A DNA stretch of 64,000 nt from a virus. The stretch lies in IMG/VR virus record IMGVR_UViG_3300034407_003683, positions 1 through 64,000 of that record; one strand, given 5' to 3'. Positions 33,961 through 42,102 of the stretch are shown in pieces. Position 1 is the stretch's first letter. The number at the start of each line of letters is the position of its first letter. The notes under the pieces are model-generated. The model ran no database searches. It saw only the letters and a list, made by a program, of their open reading frames with translations, and had not been told where the DNA came from. The position numbers and the translations under genes are program-made.

Positions 33961-33991
33961 AGAGATATAATTTGAGGAAAAGGGGTATTGG

Positions 33992-34828
33992 TTGGAACTA
34001 AATATATTATGTACATCTAAACCGTGTGATGGTCTTTTGTATTACAGCTATGAATATTGTAGTTATCTAAATTCAATTGGAATTAAAACACAATTAATTA
34101 TAATTCCACATCCAGGATTTAATCAAGAAGATTACTTTAATTCAATTACATCAAAATATATCTCATATCAAAATGTAACATTTGATCCAGATAGATGGTC
34201 AAATACTACACTCATTATGGGTCGAAGCATGCTGACAATTGGATATCTTAACAGAAATAGATATTCCATGGAACAATTGCTCTTACTTCATTTACTTTTT
34301 AGAGATACAATTGTTGCTGTCTATTCTGAAAATCATCCAATCGAATATGAAAATGCCTTAGAGTATTTTTGTCCATACGATGTAATTGATATCTGTGACT
34401 ATGATGTATATCCAAATGGTGTTGGAGAACATTTTGAAAAGAGAATTAATTTTGACATATATAAACCTATAATCAATGATATTAAATTTAAATATCTTTT
34501 CAATGGAACCAATAAGAAATACTATACTGCAGCGCAAAATATTTTACATAAATATAAGTCACATGGAATTTTAGTATATGATCTAAGTGTCATTGATATA
34601 AACAACAATAATATTATAGTGCCTATGGATAATTTATTAGGTTCGTTTGAATCATACGTCTATACAAAAAATATATTGGATCCAGCTCCACGATTAATTC
34701 AAGAGTGTAAACACTTTAATAAAGAAATAATTATAGAAAATTCCAATCGCGGCCTAGAAGTCTATATGAATAGGAATACTTATGAAAAAAATACTACTAG
34801 TTTCTGGTTGCAGTTTTACAACAGATAA
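33992..34828 (+). CDS. Putative glycosyltransferase-like protein, first island gene
   Basis: 278 residues with a TTG start, chosen because AGGAAAAGGGG lies just upstream and no ATG fits. The N-terminal part (LNILCTSKPCDGLLYYSYEY, LNSIGIKTQLIIIPHPGF) looks like a Rossmann-type strand-helix-strand of a GT-B glycosyltransferase, and a middle segment (CPYDVIDICDYDVYPNGVGE) could border the second domain. No decisive catalytic motif is visible, so the call depends largely on context with three GT-A enzymes. It overlaps the SGNH gene by 47 bases. AT-rich, unlike the fibre genes next door. Confidence 0.45.
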   Translation: MELNILCTSKPCDGLLYYSYEYCSYLNSIGIKTQLIIIPHPGFNQEDYFNSITSKYISYQNVTFDPDRWSNTTLIMGRSMLTIGYLNRNRYSMEQLLLLHLLFRDTIVAVYSENHPIEYENALEYFCPYDVIDICDYDVYPNGVGEHFEKRINFDIYKPIINDIKFKYLFNGTNKKYYTAAQNILHKYKSHGILVYDLSVIDINNNNIIVPMDNLLGSFESYVYTKNILDPAPRLIQECKHFNKEIIIENSNRGLEVYMNRNTYEKNTTSFWLQFYNR

Positions 34829-35516
34829 TTTTAATTCGCTTTTTCACCCAGAAATATCATGCGCTTGGCCTAAATGGCCAAAATTGTTAGCAAATAAATT
34901 AGATATGGATTTAATCAATTTAGCTAATTCAGGTGCTGGTAATGAATACATATATAGTACTCTTATTGACAAAATATCTGAAATTAATCCAAAAAATATA
35001 GGGTTAACTATTGCAGCATGGTCACAATCACAGCGCTGTGACTATGAAATAAGAGATACTTCCCGATGGCTACATGAAAGAATTGACGAAAAAGGTGACA
35101 TACATTATTTTGTTAGAAAAAGTTTAAGATATTATTATAGTTTTCAATTATTATGCGAAAGACTAGATATTCCATATAAGCAAATGCAAATGATAGAATT
35201 ATTTGATGATTATCTTAATGGGTTAAAAGGGTTGCCCGGAAAAAATAATGAAAGAACTATATTATATCCAAAAAATAAATCTATATCTCGAGATAAAGTG
35301 AATGCGTCGTTTTGCACTCATTCAATATTTGACAAAATAGATGATAATATGTTTTTAGGTTGGCCAATCTTACCCGAGTTAAATGGATATAATATACAAA
35401 ACAAAGTAACAGATAACTCTAGATTAAGGCATATTTTTTCTCTTTCTGAATTAGATAGCCACCCAAATAAAAAAGGTCATGAAATGATAGCGGAATTTAT
35501 ATATGAAAATCTTTAG
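34782..35516 (+). CDS. SGNH/GDSL-type hydrolase
   Basis: 244 residues. Block I is the start, ILLVSGCSFT, with nucleophile S11. The NSGAGNEYI segment (G53/N54) serves as the oxyanion-hole Asn region. The C-terminal DSHPNKKGHEMIAEFI provides the catalytic Asp/His (D225, H227). This is a small cytoplasmic SGNH hydrolase of a type seen in marine phages; enzymes of this fold remove or transfer O-acyl groups on sugars. It lies between a GT-like gene and the carbamoyltransferase, overlapping both (47 and 14 bases). Substrate unknown; O-acyl modification of a glycan is inferred. Confidence 0.8.
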   Translation: MKKILLVSGCSFTTDNFNSLFHPEISCAWPKWPKLLANKLDMDLINLANSGAGNEYIYSTLIDKISEINPKNIGLTIAAWSQSQRCDYEIRDTSRWLHERIDEKGDIHYFVRKSLRYYYSFQLLCERLDIPYKQMQMIELFDDYLNGLKGLPGKNNERTILYPKNKSISRDKVNASFCTHSIFDKIDDNMFLGWPILPELNGYNIQNKVTDNSRLRHIFSLSELDSHPNKKGHEMIAEFIYENL

Positions 35517-36987
35517 CGCAGCTCTTAATTCACATGATCATAATACATATGATGGTGTCTTGCACAAACAAATGGAGAGATATACTCGCTTTAAGCATAA
35601 TATCCCATACCATTTTGATGCGTATGATATACATCCAGTTGAAACAAGGCAAAATAAATACGATTATACTTTAATTAATGATTTTTATAAAGAACATTTT
35701 CTTTCTCAATATAAATTATTAGCTTTTACTTTTACTACAAATGCCCTTTCTAAATTAAAAAGTCATAATATACATCAAAACTTTATAAACTTTAAACCAA
35801 AAAACATATGGGACTACTGTAAAATTGATAATCAATATTATATTGACCATCATCAATCTCATGCAACATATGCATACTTGAGTTCTGGTTATAATGAGTC
35901 TGATATATTAGCAATTGACGGTAATGGATCTAATTTTAAATGCATCTTTATTGATAAATTTGGTAATATTACAGATTTATCTAATAAATTACCTATCGGT
36001 CTAATATGGAATTTTATATCATATAATTGTGGGTTCGGTTATCTCAATGCGGGAAAGGTGATGGGGTTGGTAGCATATGGTGAATATAATAACTTACACA
36101 ATTCTCTTTTTAATATAATGGTGACTGATATGGATAATAGTAAAAGTGATTATAAAGATTATTTAAAAAATGAGAATAAATTAGATTTAGCATTTACTTT
36201 ACAAAAATTTACAATGGAACAAGTGTTCAAATATGTATTATCTCTTAAAACTTCAGATAATATATGTATAGCTGGTGGTGTTGCATATAATGGCTATATG
36301 AATGAAGAGTTTACAAAGCATTATAGAAACGTACATGTACCTCCGGCATGTGGGGATGAGGGACAATCACTTGGGGCTTATATGCACGCCGACTATATTT
36401 TAAATAATAATATCCATGTACCTGAAACATATGCTGGACAAGAGTATAAATTTGATGAAGGAGACCCAATTACACCTAGAGAAGTTGGTCAAGCAATTGC
36501 TGATGGAAAAATTATAGGATGGTTTAATGGTAAATCTGAATCAGGAAATAGAGCTTTAGGTAATCGTAGTATTCTTGCTGATCCTCGTAATGCTCATATA
36601 AAAGATATTATTAATGAAACAATAAAAGAAAGAGAAGATTTTAGACCATTTGCGCCTGCAGTATTGGAACAACACTATAAAGATTATTTTAATACAAATC
36701 AACCTAGCCCATATATGTCGCGTATTGTGCCAGTTAAATCAGATAAGATACCTGGTGTGACTCATATAGATAATACTGCTAGGATACAAACGGTAAATAG
36801 AAAACAGAACGAAAAATTTTATGATGTAATACATGGATTTTATCAAGCAACTGGAATTCCTATGGTATTGAATACAAGTTTTAACTGTAAAGAACCAATA
36901 GTTGAAACACCAGAAGATGCAATAAGAACATTTAAAAGAACTAAGTTGGATATGGTAGTGATTAATGGAAGAGCATTAAAGAAATGA
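35503..36987 (+). CDS. Carbamoyltransferase, NodU/CmcH/TobZ family
   Basis: 494 residues, a little shorter than usual for the family. These enzymes make carbamoyl-AMP from carbamoyl phosphate and ATP and move the carbamoyl group to a hydroxyl of a sugar or antibiotic. Kae1-like domain: metal ligands H116 and H120 in IDHHQSHATYAY, AIDGNGS with D139, AGKVMGLVAYG at 183-193, and the glycine loop AGGVAYNG at 257-264. C-terminal domain: GNRALGNRSILADPR at 348-362, RPFAPAVLE at 381-389, LNTSFN at 456-461 and EPIVETPEDAI at 464-474. The N-terminal hairpin is shortened but keeps ERYTRFKHN. Catalytic motifs are intact. Overlaps its neighbours by 14 and 4 bases. Confidence 0.92.
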   Translation: MKIFSAALNSHDHNTYDGVLHKQMERYTRFKHNIPYHFDAYDIHPVETRQNKYDYTLINDFYKEHFLSQYKLLAFTFTTNALSKLKSHNIHQNFINFKPKNIWDYCKIDNQYYIDHHQSHATYAYLSSGYNESDILAIDGNGSNFKCIFIDKFGNITDLSNKLPIGLIWNFISYNCGFGYLNAGKVMGLVAYGEYNNLHNSLFNIMVTDMDNSKSDYKDYLKNENKLDLAFTLQKFTMEQVFKYVLSLKTSDNICIAGGVAYNGYMNEEFTKHYRNVHVPPACGDEGQSLGAYMHADYILNNNIHVPETYAGQEYKFDEGDPITPREVGQAIADGKIIGWFNGKSESGNRALGNRSILADPRNAHIKDIINETIKEREDFRPFAPAVLEQHYKDYFNTNQPSPYMSRIVPVKSDKIPGVTHIDNTARIQTVNRKQNEKFYDVIHGFYQATGIPMVLNTSFNCKEPIVETPEDAIRTFKRTKLDMVVINGRALKK

Positions 36988-37310
36988 AATATATAAATCC
37001 ACAATGCGTAAGCTTCTCTTATAATGAAAATGGAAAAAAAATATACAAATCTCCATACGGATGGTGTAAAGGTATTGCTTACTGTACTGATGGATTTTTA
37101 TTACCATGTTGTTGGTGTGATCAAACAAATCTTTATGAAGATTTTAAAAATTTAGGTTTTTATAATGAAAATTTAAAATTAGAAAATAATGATAGTATAG
37201 AAGATATATTACTTTCAGAAACATGGAAAAATTTTATCCATGTTATATTAAGCACTCCCCATTTAGCCCCTCGAGTTTGTAAAAAGAAATGTGGTATATA
37301 TGAGGGATAA
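36984..37310 (+). CDS. Stand-alone SPASM-like iron-sulphur protein
   Basis: 108 residues with nine Cys, most arranged as in SPASM auxiliary-cluster domains: WCKGIAYCTDGFLLPCCWC (C28, C34, C42, C43, C45) and a closing CKKKC (C99, C103), with an LGFYNEN stretch between. SPASM domains hold extra 4Fe-4S clusters in radical SAM enzymes and are normally fused to the C-terminal side of the core. Here the domain is a separate gene immediately upstream of a radical SAM core, coupled by an 11-base overlap. I infer that the two proteins form one enzyme. No frameshift is needed, since each gene has its own start. Confidence 0.65.
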   Translation: MKYINPQCVSFSYNENGKKIYKSPYGWCKGIAYCTDGFLLPCCWCDQTNLYEDFKNLGFYNENLKLENNDSIEDILLSETWKNFIHVILSTPHLAPRVCKKKCGIYEG

Positions 37311-37962
37311 TGATTATTATCGATATATGCTACATCAAAAAGAAAATGCTAGCATTAATATTGATACGTCTAATAAGTGCATTCTAGAATGTCCTGGTTG
37401 CCAACGAAATGATTTAAGAAATAAAGATAAAATAAAAAATGGCAATATTATGCCTATATCTGATTTTATAAAAATTGTAGAATATTACGATAATATAAAC
37501 TTATGCGGTCAAATATCAGATCCAGTTTATTATAGACATTTTAATGAATTTTTAGATATTACAAAAGAATATCCGACTAAAACTTTTAAAATAGCCACCG
37601 CGGCTCATCAAAAAAATTTACAATGGTATAAAAATGCATTTAATAGACATAATAATAATGTTCAATGGATTTTTGGTTTAGACGGTTTACCCAATACTAG
37701 TTTTTTATATAGAATAAAACAGAATAGTCAATTAATATTTGATGCCATGATATTAGGCACAAAATTAAATAAAAAAATTTCATGGCAATTTATAGTTTTT
37801 GATTATAATAAACATCAAATTGAAGAAGCAAAAAAGATAGCAAAGGAAAATGATATAAGATTTATATTAACAATATCTGATAGAAATAGAAATAGATCAG
37901 ATAGTCCAGAAGAATATAAAAAAAAATATAAGATAAAAAATACAAAAAGAATTATAACATGA
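37300..37962 (+). CDS. Radical SAM core protein
   Basis: 220 residues from the ATG at 37300 (a GTG at 37291 would add three). The cluster motif CILECPGC (C27, C31, C34; CxxxCxxC) follows the beta strand ASINIDTSNK, the usual arrangement that binds 4Fe-4S and S-adenosylmethionine. VEYYDNINLCGQISDPVYY and WIFGLDGLPNTSF are typical later strands of the partial TIM barrel. The auxiliary cluster domain is missing and is probably supplied by the preceding SPASM-like gene. The C-terminus is very Lys/Arg rich. Substrate unknown; in this setting a sugar or a peptide is possible. Confidence 0.85.
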   Translation: MRDNDYYRYMLHQKENASINIDTSNKCILECPGCQRNDLRNKDKIKNGNIMPISDFIKIVEYYDNINLCGQISDPVYYRHFNEFLDITKEYPTKTFKIATAAHQKNLQWYKNAFNRHNNNVQWIFGLDGLPNTSFLYRIKQNSQLIFDAMILGTKLNKKISWQFIVFDYNKHQIEEAKKIAKENDIRFILTISDRNRNRSDSPEEYKKKYKIKNTKRIIT

Positions 37963-38663
37963 ATATTATATGTGTTAAATGGGGTGATAAGTTTAATCAT
38001 GAGCATGTTAATAGGCTCTATAAGATGATACTTAAAAATATAAAAGATGATTTTACATTTGTGTGTTACACAGAAAATCCAAATAATCTACACCCGGATA
38101 TTAAAACTATTCCACTTGATCTCAATTTAAATCTAGAAAATTGGTGGTGGAAACTTACACTCTTTAAACATAAAACGGATGAAGTTAATATCTTTTTTGA
38201 TCTTGATGTAGTAATTCAAAATGATATTACACATCTTAAAGATCTTTGTGTAGAAGATATGTTGTATATGATAAAAGCATATTGGAAAACATATCCTTTA
38301 ACTGAATTTGATACCAATCTAAACTCTTCTGTTATGATATGGAAAGGTGATTTATCTGATCTTTGGATTAAATTTGAAAAAGATCAAGATTATTATATGC
38401 TCAAATATAATGGTATAGATTCTTATTTAGATCATGATCAACATGATAAACTACTTTACATTCCGAAAGGTGAAGTTTATTCTAGGTTATATGGTATAGA
38501 TGAGAATAACTATTGGAAAGTTGGCACAGAATTTAAAAATTATTTCTATTCAGAAAAATATAATATATGCATTTTTAATGGTTGGCGTAGGAAAACCGAT
38601 AAGATTAATAACAAATATTTACTAGATAATAATGGATACGAAGGCTTTGAACAATATTATTGA
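37959..38663 (+). CDS. GT-A type glycosyltransferase 1
   Basis: 234 residues. The N-terminal nucleotide-sugar fold (MNIICVKWGDKF, FTFVCYTENPNNL, WWWKLTLF) leads to the metal-binding DxD in IFFDLDVVI (D81, D83). The C-terminal end has an IFNGWRRKTD segment. Length and layout suit a small cytoplasmic glycosyltransferase without membrane anchor. It overlaps the radical SAM gene by 4 bases and the methyltransferase-like gene by 32. Sugar donor and acceptor cannot be read from the sequence. Confidence 0.78.
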   Translation: MNIICVKWGDKFNHEHVNRLYKMILKNIKDDFTFVCYTENPNNLHPDIKTIPLDLNLNLENWWWKLTLFKHKTDEVNIFFDLDVVIQNDITHLKDLCVEDMLYMIKAYWKTYPLTEFDTNLNSSVMIWKGDLSDLWIKFEKDQDYYMLKYNGIDSYLDHDQHDKLLYIPKGEVYSRLYGIDENNYWKVGTEFKNYFYSEKYNICIFNGWRRKTDKINNKYLLDNNGYEGFEQYY

Positions 38664-39264
38664 TCCAATATATTGGAAAGTTTTATGGAATGCTGCTAAT
38701 GCAGGCTACGACATGAAACAAATGCTTGACAGTTTGTCTCCTAATCAAATTAAATCTAAAGTATGGTTAGTTGAAATGTTAAGTATATGTGCAATAAAAA
38801 ATCCATCTATTCAATTATATGGTGGGTGGAATGGATTTCCTCTTATTGACTTGTTAAGAGAAGAATTCAAAATTTCATTATTAGAAAATATTGATTTAGA
38901 TGAATCAGCGCTGAAGGTCTATAAAAATTTTATTAACAAAAAACAACTCAAAACTAGTGTATATAGAGCAAGACATGGAGATGCGTGTGAGCCATATAAA
39001 GTTGATAAGGAAATAGATATTGTAATTAATACTTCATCTGAACATATGCCAGATTTACCAGAACTTATAAAAAGTAAAAACTATAAAAAATCTTGTATAT
39101 TTGCGTTACAGAGTAATAATATGTTTTACGTTAAAGATCATATTAATTGTGTAAATAGTAAAGAAGAATTAGAAACAAAATCTAAATTATCTAGAATATT
39201 GTATTCTGGTACATATGTAATGCCAAATGGATATGAAAGATATATGGTAATAGGCAATGTCTAA
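38632..39264 (+). CDS. Class I SAM methyltransferase-like protein
   Basis: 210 residues. A Rossmann-type start LYGGWNGFPLIDLLRE (motif I-like, GxxG) is followed by SLLENIDLDESALKVYKNF (motif II region), then RARHGDACEP and a motif IV-like strand IDIVINTSSEHMPDLPELIK. These resemble small SAM-dependent methyltransferases with a GGW loop that occur in marine phages. It overlaps the glycosyltransferases on both sides (32 and 8 bases). No SD is obvious, so its translation probably depends on the upstream gene. Target unknown; O-methylation of a sugar is inferred. Confidence 0.65.
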   Translation: MDTKALNNIIDPIYWKVLWNAANAGYDMKQMLDSLSPNQIKSKVWLVEMLSICAIKNPSIQLYGGWNGFPLIDLLREEFKISLLENIDLDESALKVYKNFINKKQLKTSVYRARHGDACEPYKVDKEIDIVINTSSEHMPDLPELIKSKNYKKSCIFALQSNNMFYVKDHINCVNSKEELETKSKLSRILYSGTYVMPNGYERYMVIGNV

Positions 39265-40162
39265 AGTTATTTTTAGTTTATATATTGACATCCCGGAAAA
39301 TGAATTAGACGAACAGTCTGCTCATTGGGGATCAAACATATCAAAAACTCTTCATACGAAAATACAATTAAAAGATAATTATAAATGGCTTATAGAGTCT
39401 CAACAAAGATATGCCAACTATATTGGTGTTGAGTATAAACACTATACATATGATTCTGCTTATATAAAATATAAAGAATGGTTTAATTTAAATTATCCAG
39501 AGGTTACGTCATATAACATTGTTAATTTTTATAAACTTAAATTATTATATAATTTAGCAAAAGACTATGATGAAATATTATATCTAGATCTAGATGTTAT
39601 TCCAGTTTCAACCGATAACTTTTTTAAAACTTGGGATTTATCACAAGGTATTGCTATTATGAGTGGTACAGCAGAAAGTCAAAAAGATATTGAAACTGAT
39701 AATAGAGAACTTTTAAGAATTAAATATACGAATAATAGTAATAGATCGCCAATCGCAAAGTATTGGAATGCAAAAGCTATGCTTTTAGAAAAAGGATATA
39801 CATGTGAATCAACAGTATTTAATACTGGAATTGTTGGAGCATCTCAAAAATGGCTTAAAGCTTTAGACTATTTTGGTGACTTTAGAAATATAATAGATTA
39901 TATGACGCAGCTAAAAACAGATGATGGATTTTATCCAGAACAGATTCAAAGCTTATTTGGATATGATAATGAAACAATATGGGCATACAAAACACTAAGT
40001 AAAGATGTACCATGGCAAAAGCTAACACCAGATTGGCATTGTTTTATGGATAAATGGAGTTATATTCCATCAAATACTAAACTAGTTCATTGTATCAATA
40101 AAGATTTTAAGTATGTAAGAGATTGGTATGAAAAGAATAATATTCTCAATCTTTTCAAATAA
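39257..40162 (+). CDS. GT-A type glycosyltransferase 2
   Basis: 301 residues. DxD motif in DEILYLDLDVIPVS (D111, D113), preceded by helix FYKLKLLYNLAKDY. Downstream come VFNTGIVGASQKWL (acceptor-side motif) and a C-terminal KLVHCINKDFKYVRDWYEKN. The same three blocks occur in the next gene, so the two are tandem paralogues. Cytoplasmic, with no membrane segment. Overlaps neighbours by 8 and 35 bases. Probably adds one sugar each in a short glycan; identity not determined. Confidence 0.82.
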   Translation: MSKVIFSLYIDIPENELDEQSAHWGSNISKTLHTKIQLKDNYKWLIESQQRYANYIGVEYKHYTYDSAYIKYKEWFNLNYPEVTSYNIVNFYKLKLLYNLAKDYDEILYLDLDVIPVSTDNFFKTWDLSQGIAIMSGTAESQKDIETDNRELLRIKYTNNSNRSPIAKYWNAKAMLLEKGYTCESTVFNTGIVGASQKWLKALDYFGDFRNIIDYMTQLKTDDGFYPEQIQSLFGYDNETIWAYKTLSKDVPWQKLTPDWHCFMDKWSYIPSNTKLVHCINKDFKYVRDWYEKNNILNLFK

Positions 40163-40904
40163 AGTAGAGAAAAATCACCAGTCAACCGGCGATTTTAAAA
40201 TATCTCAATTTATAAAATATAAAGATTCTTTAGTTAAATCGCAAAAGGCGTATGCACAAATTTGTAATGCTGATTACGAATTATTTGAAGTATCAGAAAC
40301 GCTGTATGATAAAATTCAATTTGACAAACTTTATAAAATGGAAGAGTTAACTCAATATTATGATGAAGTTCTTTATTTTGATTTAGATGTCATTCCTAAT
40401 ACAAATGAAAGTTTTTTTAAATCTAATGATTTAAATTCCATTTGTGCATATTCATTTGAAAGAACGTTACAATCAAATGTTCTACAAAGAAAAATATCAG
40501 AAAATGATTTTGATAAAATGAATGTATTTTCAAAAGGCTGTTGTAAAAAATCTATGCTATTACTTGAAGACATAAATTCTGATTATAAAGTAATTAACAC
40601 AGGTATTATTGGAGGTAATAAATACTCTATAGATGCTTTATCATTTGATAAGCGATTAGAAAGTACCTATGATATTTACAATCAAACAATTACTGATAAT
40701 CTTTATCCTATAGAAATTTCTAGAAACTGGAGACCTAATAATGAAGTGTTTATTACATATATGATAGAAAAATACAAAGTTCCATTTATTAATATTGGTA
40801 TTCAGTGGAATTTTATAATTGACGATATATATCCAAATGTCTCAGAAGCGGGTAAATTAATACATGTAGTGCATAAGGATTTTGGTAAAATATATGACAA
40901 ATAA
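40128..40904 (+). CDS. GT-A type glycosyltransferase 3
   Basis: 258 residues. DxD motif in DEVLYFDLDVIPNT (D85, D87), helix FDKLYKMEELTQYYDE, then VINTGIIGGNKYSI and KLIHVVHKDFGKIYDK. Each block aligns with glycosyltransferase 2, but the surrounding sequence is well diverged, suggesting a different acceptor. The 35-base overlap at its start and the 11-base overlap at its end fit the tightly coupled island. Confidence 0.82.
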   Translation: MKRIIFSIFSNKVEKNHQSTGDFKISQFIKYKDSLVKSQKAYAQICNADYELFEVSETLYDKIQFDKLYKMEELTQYYDEVLYFDLDVIPNTNESFFKSNDLNSICAYSFERTLQSNVLQRKISENDFDKMNVFSKGCCKKSMLLLEDINSDYKVINTGIIGGNKYSIDALSFDKRLESTYDIYNQTITDNLYPIEISRNWRPNNEVFITYMIEKYKVPFINIGIQWNFIIDDIYPNVSEAGKLIHVVHKDFGKIYDK

Positions 40905-42102
40905 AAGAATAAAAAAACTTGAAACTATAGCAGATATCGTTTCAAAATTACCCTCTTATTGTTCTGCTGCATTTACTGAAATGTATGTAGACAATAATGG
41001 TCAATATAGATTATGCTGTCATGCTAAACCAAATCCAGTACTTAAACAATATACTAGTGATTCCATTTTACCATTTGAATATTTTTTATCAAAAGAAATG
41101 GAAAATATTCGTGACTCAATGCTTGAAGGAAAACATATCCCAGATTGTGAAAAATGTAATTTGTTGGAAAAATATGGAAAATATTCATATAGACATAAAT
41201 ACATTGCGCGAGACGGGTTTATAACAGATATACAAGAAAAAACAATTAATCTAAAATTAAGAATTTCAGGATCATTCTGTAACCTTGCATGCTATATGTG
41301 CAATCCAGTAAATTCTACTACAAAGAGAAATGAATTAAATAAAATATTTGACATTGATAATACATTAAATGTATTTACTACAGGTATGAAAAATGCTAAA
41401 AGTGTTAAACATGCGCAGTGGAATGATATTGTAACTAATATATTAGAAAATATTCACCTCATTAAAATAATTCATATGACTGGTGGGGAAACTTTACAAC
41501 TTCCTAAATATTGGGAATTTTTGGATCTTATTCCAGATAAACATGCAAAGGAATTAATACTTACACATGATACTAATTTAACAAAGATTACATATAATAA
41601 TCGCCATGTTTCAGATAATGCAAAGAGATTTAAATCATTTAATTTAAGTATTTCATGTGATCATATATTAGATAAATTATCTTGGATCAGATATCCAATT
41701 AACGTAGAAGAATTTGAGAATAATTTACAAGAAATAATATTAGATAAGAATATTAATAAAAACATTAATTGTACGGTTTCAATATTAAATATTGATGACT
41801 TATTTGAAATTAGAGACTACTATAAAAATAAATTTAAAGTTGATGTTTTATTTGAATGTATGGTTGTAAGCCCAAAAGAATTATCAATTTCTAATTTGCC
41901 AGAAAAACTTAAAGATGTATATAAAGAAAAATATAAAAATGATTTTGAATTTATATTAGCAGAGCTTAATAAACCAGCAGATCTAAAATTATTTGATAAA
42001 GGTCTAAAGTACTGTGATAAATTGTCAGCTCACCGACAATTTAATTTTAGAGTTCTATGGAAAGATTGGCTAGAAAAAGTTACGACTTATAAAGATCAAT
42101 AG
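40894..42102 (+). CDS. Radical SAM enzyme with N-terminal SPASM/twitch-like domain
   Basis: 402 residues from the ATG at 40894; a TTG at 40882 would add four. Residues about 20-92 hold a Cys-rich auxiliary-cluster domain (C23, CC at 41-42, C85 and C88 in DCEKC). The radical SAM motif follows in SFCNLACYMC (C129, C133, C136), then HMTGGETLQLP (GGE motif that contacts SAM) and later strands FNLSISCDHI and NCTVSIL. The auxiliary domain precedes the core, the same order as the split pair at 36984-37962. Last island gene; its 3' end overlaps the opposing 162-residue gene by 23 bases. Substrate unknown. Confidence 0.87.
   Translation: MTNKRIKKLETIADIVSKLPSYCSAAFTEMYVDNNGQYRLCCHAKPNPVLKQYTSDSILPFEYFLSKEMENIRDSMLEGKHIPDCEKCNLLEKYGKYSYRHKYIARDGFITDIQEKTINLKLRISGSFCNLACYMCNPVNSTTKRNELNKIFDIDNTLNVFTTGMKNAKSVKHAQWNDIVTNILENIHLIKIIHMTGGETLQLPKYWEFLDLIPDKHAKELILTHDTNLTKITYNNRHVSDNAKRFKSFNLSISCDHILDKLSWIRYPINVEEFENNLQEIILDKNINKNINCTVSILNIDDLFEIRDYYKNKFKVDVLFECMVVSPKELSISNLPEKLKDVYKEKYKNDFEFILAELNKPADLKLFDKGLKYCDKLSAHRQFNFRVLWKDWLEKVTTYKDQ

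Noticed and set aside
36984-37962. Radical SAM gene broken by frameshift
   Set aside because: Each part has its own start, the overlap is in the style of the whole island, and the auxiliary domain comes first, so a simple broken fusion does not explain it.
37815-38006. Minus-strand open frame inside the island with a hydrophobic product
   Set aside because: It arises from the Lys/Ile-rich radical SAM C-terminus read backwards; no SD and no support from neighbours.
33992-42102. Prophage, transposon or bacterial contamination explaining the island
   Set aside because: There is no transposase, integrase, terminal repeat or duplication at the borders, and both flanks are continuous phage structural genes.
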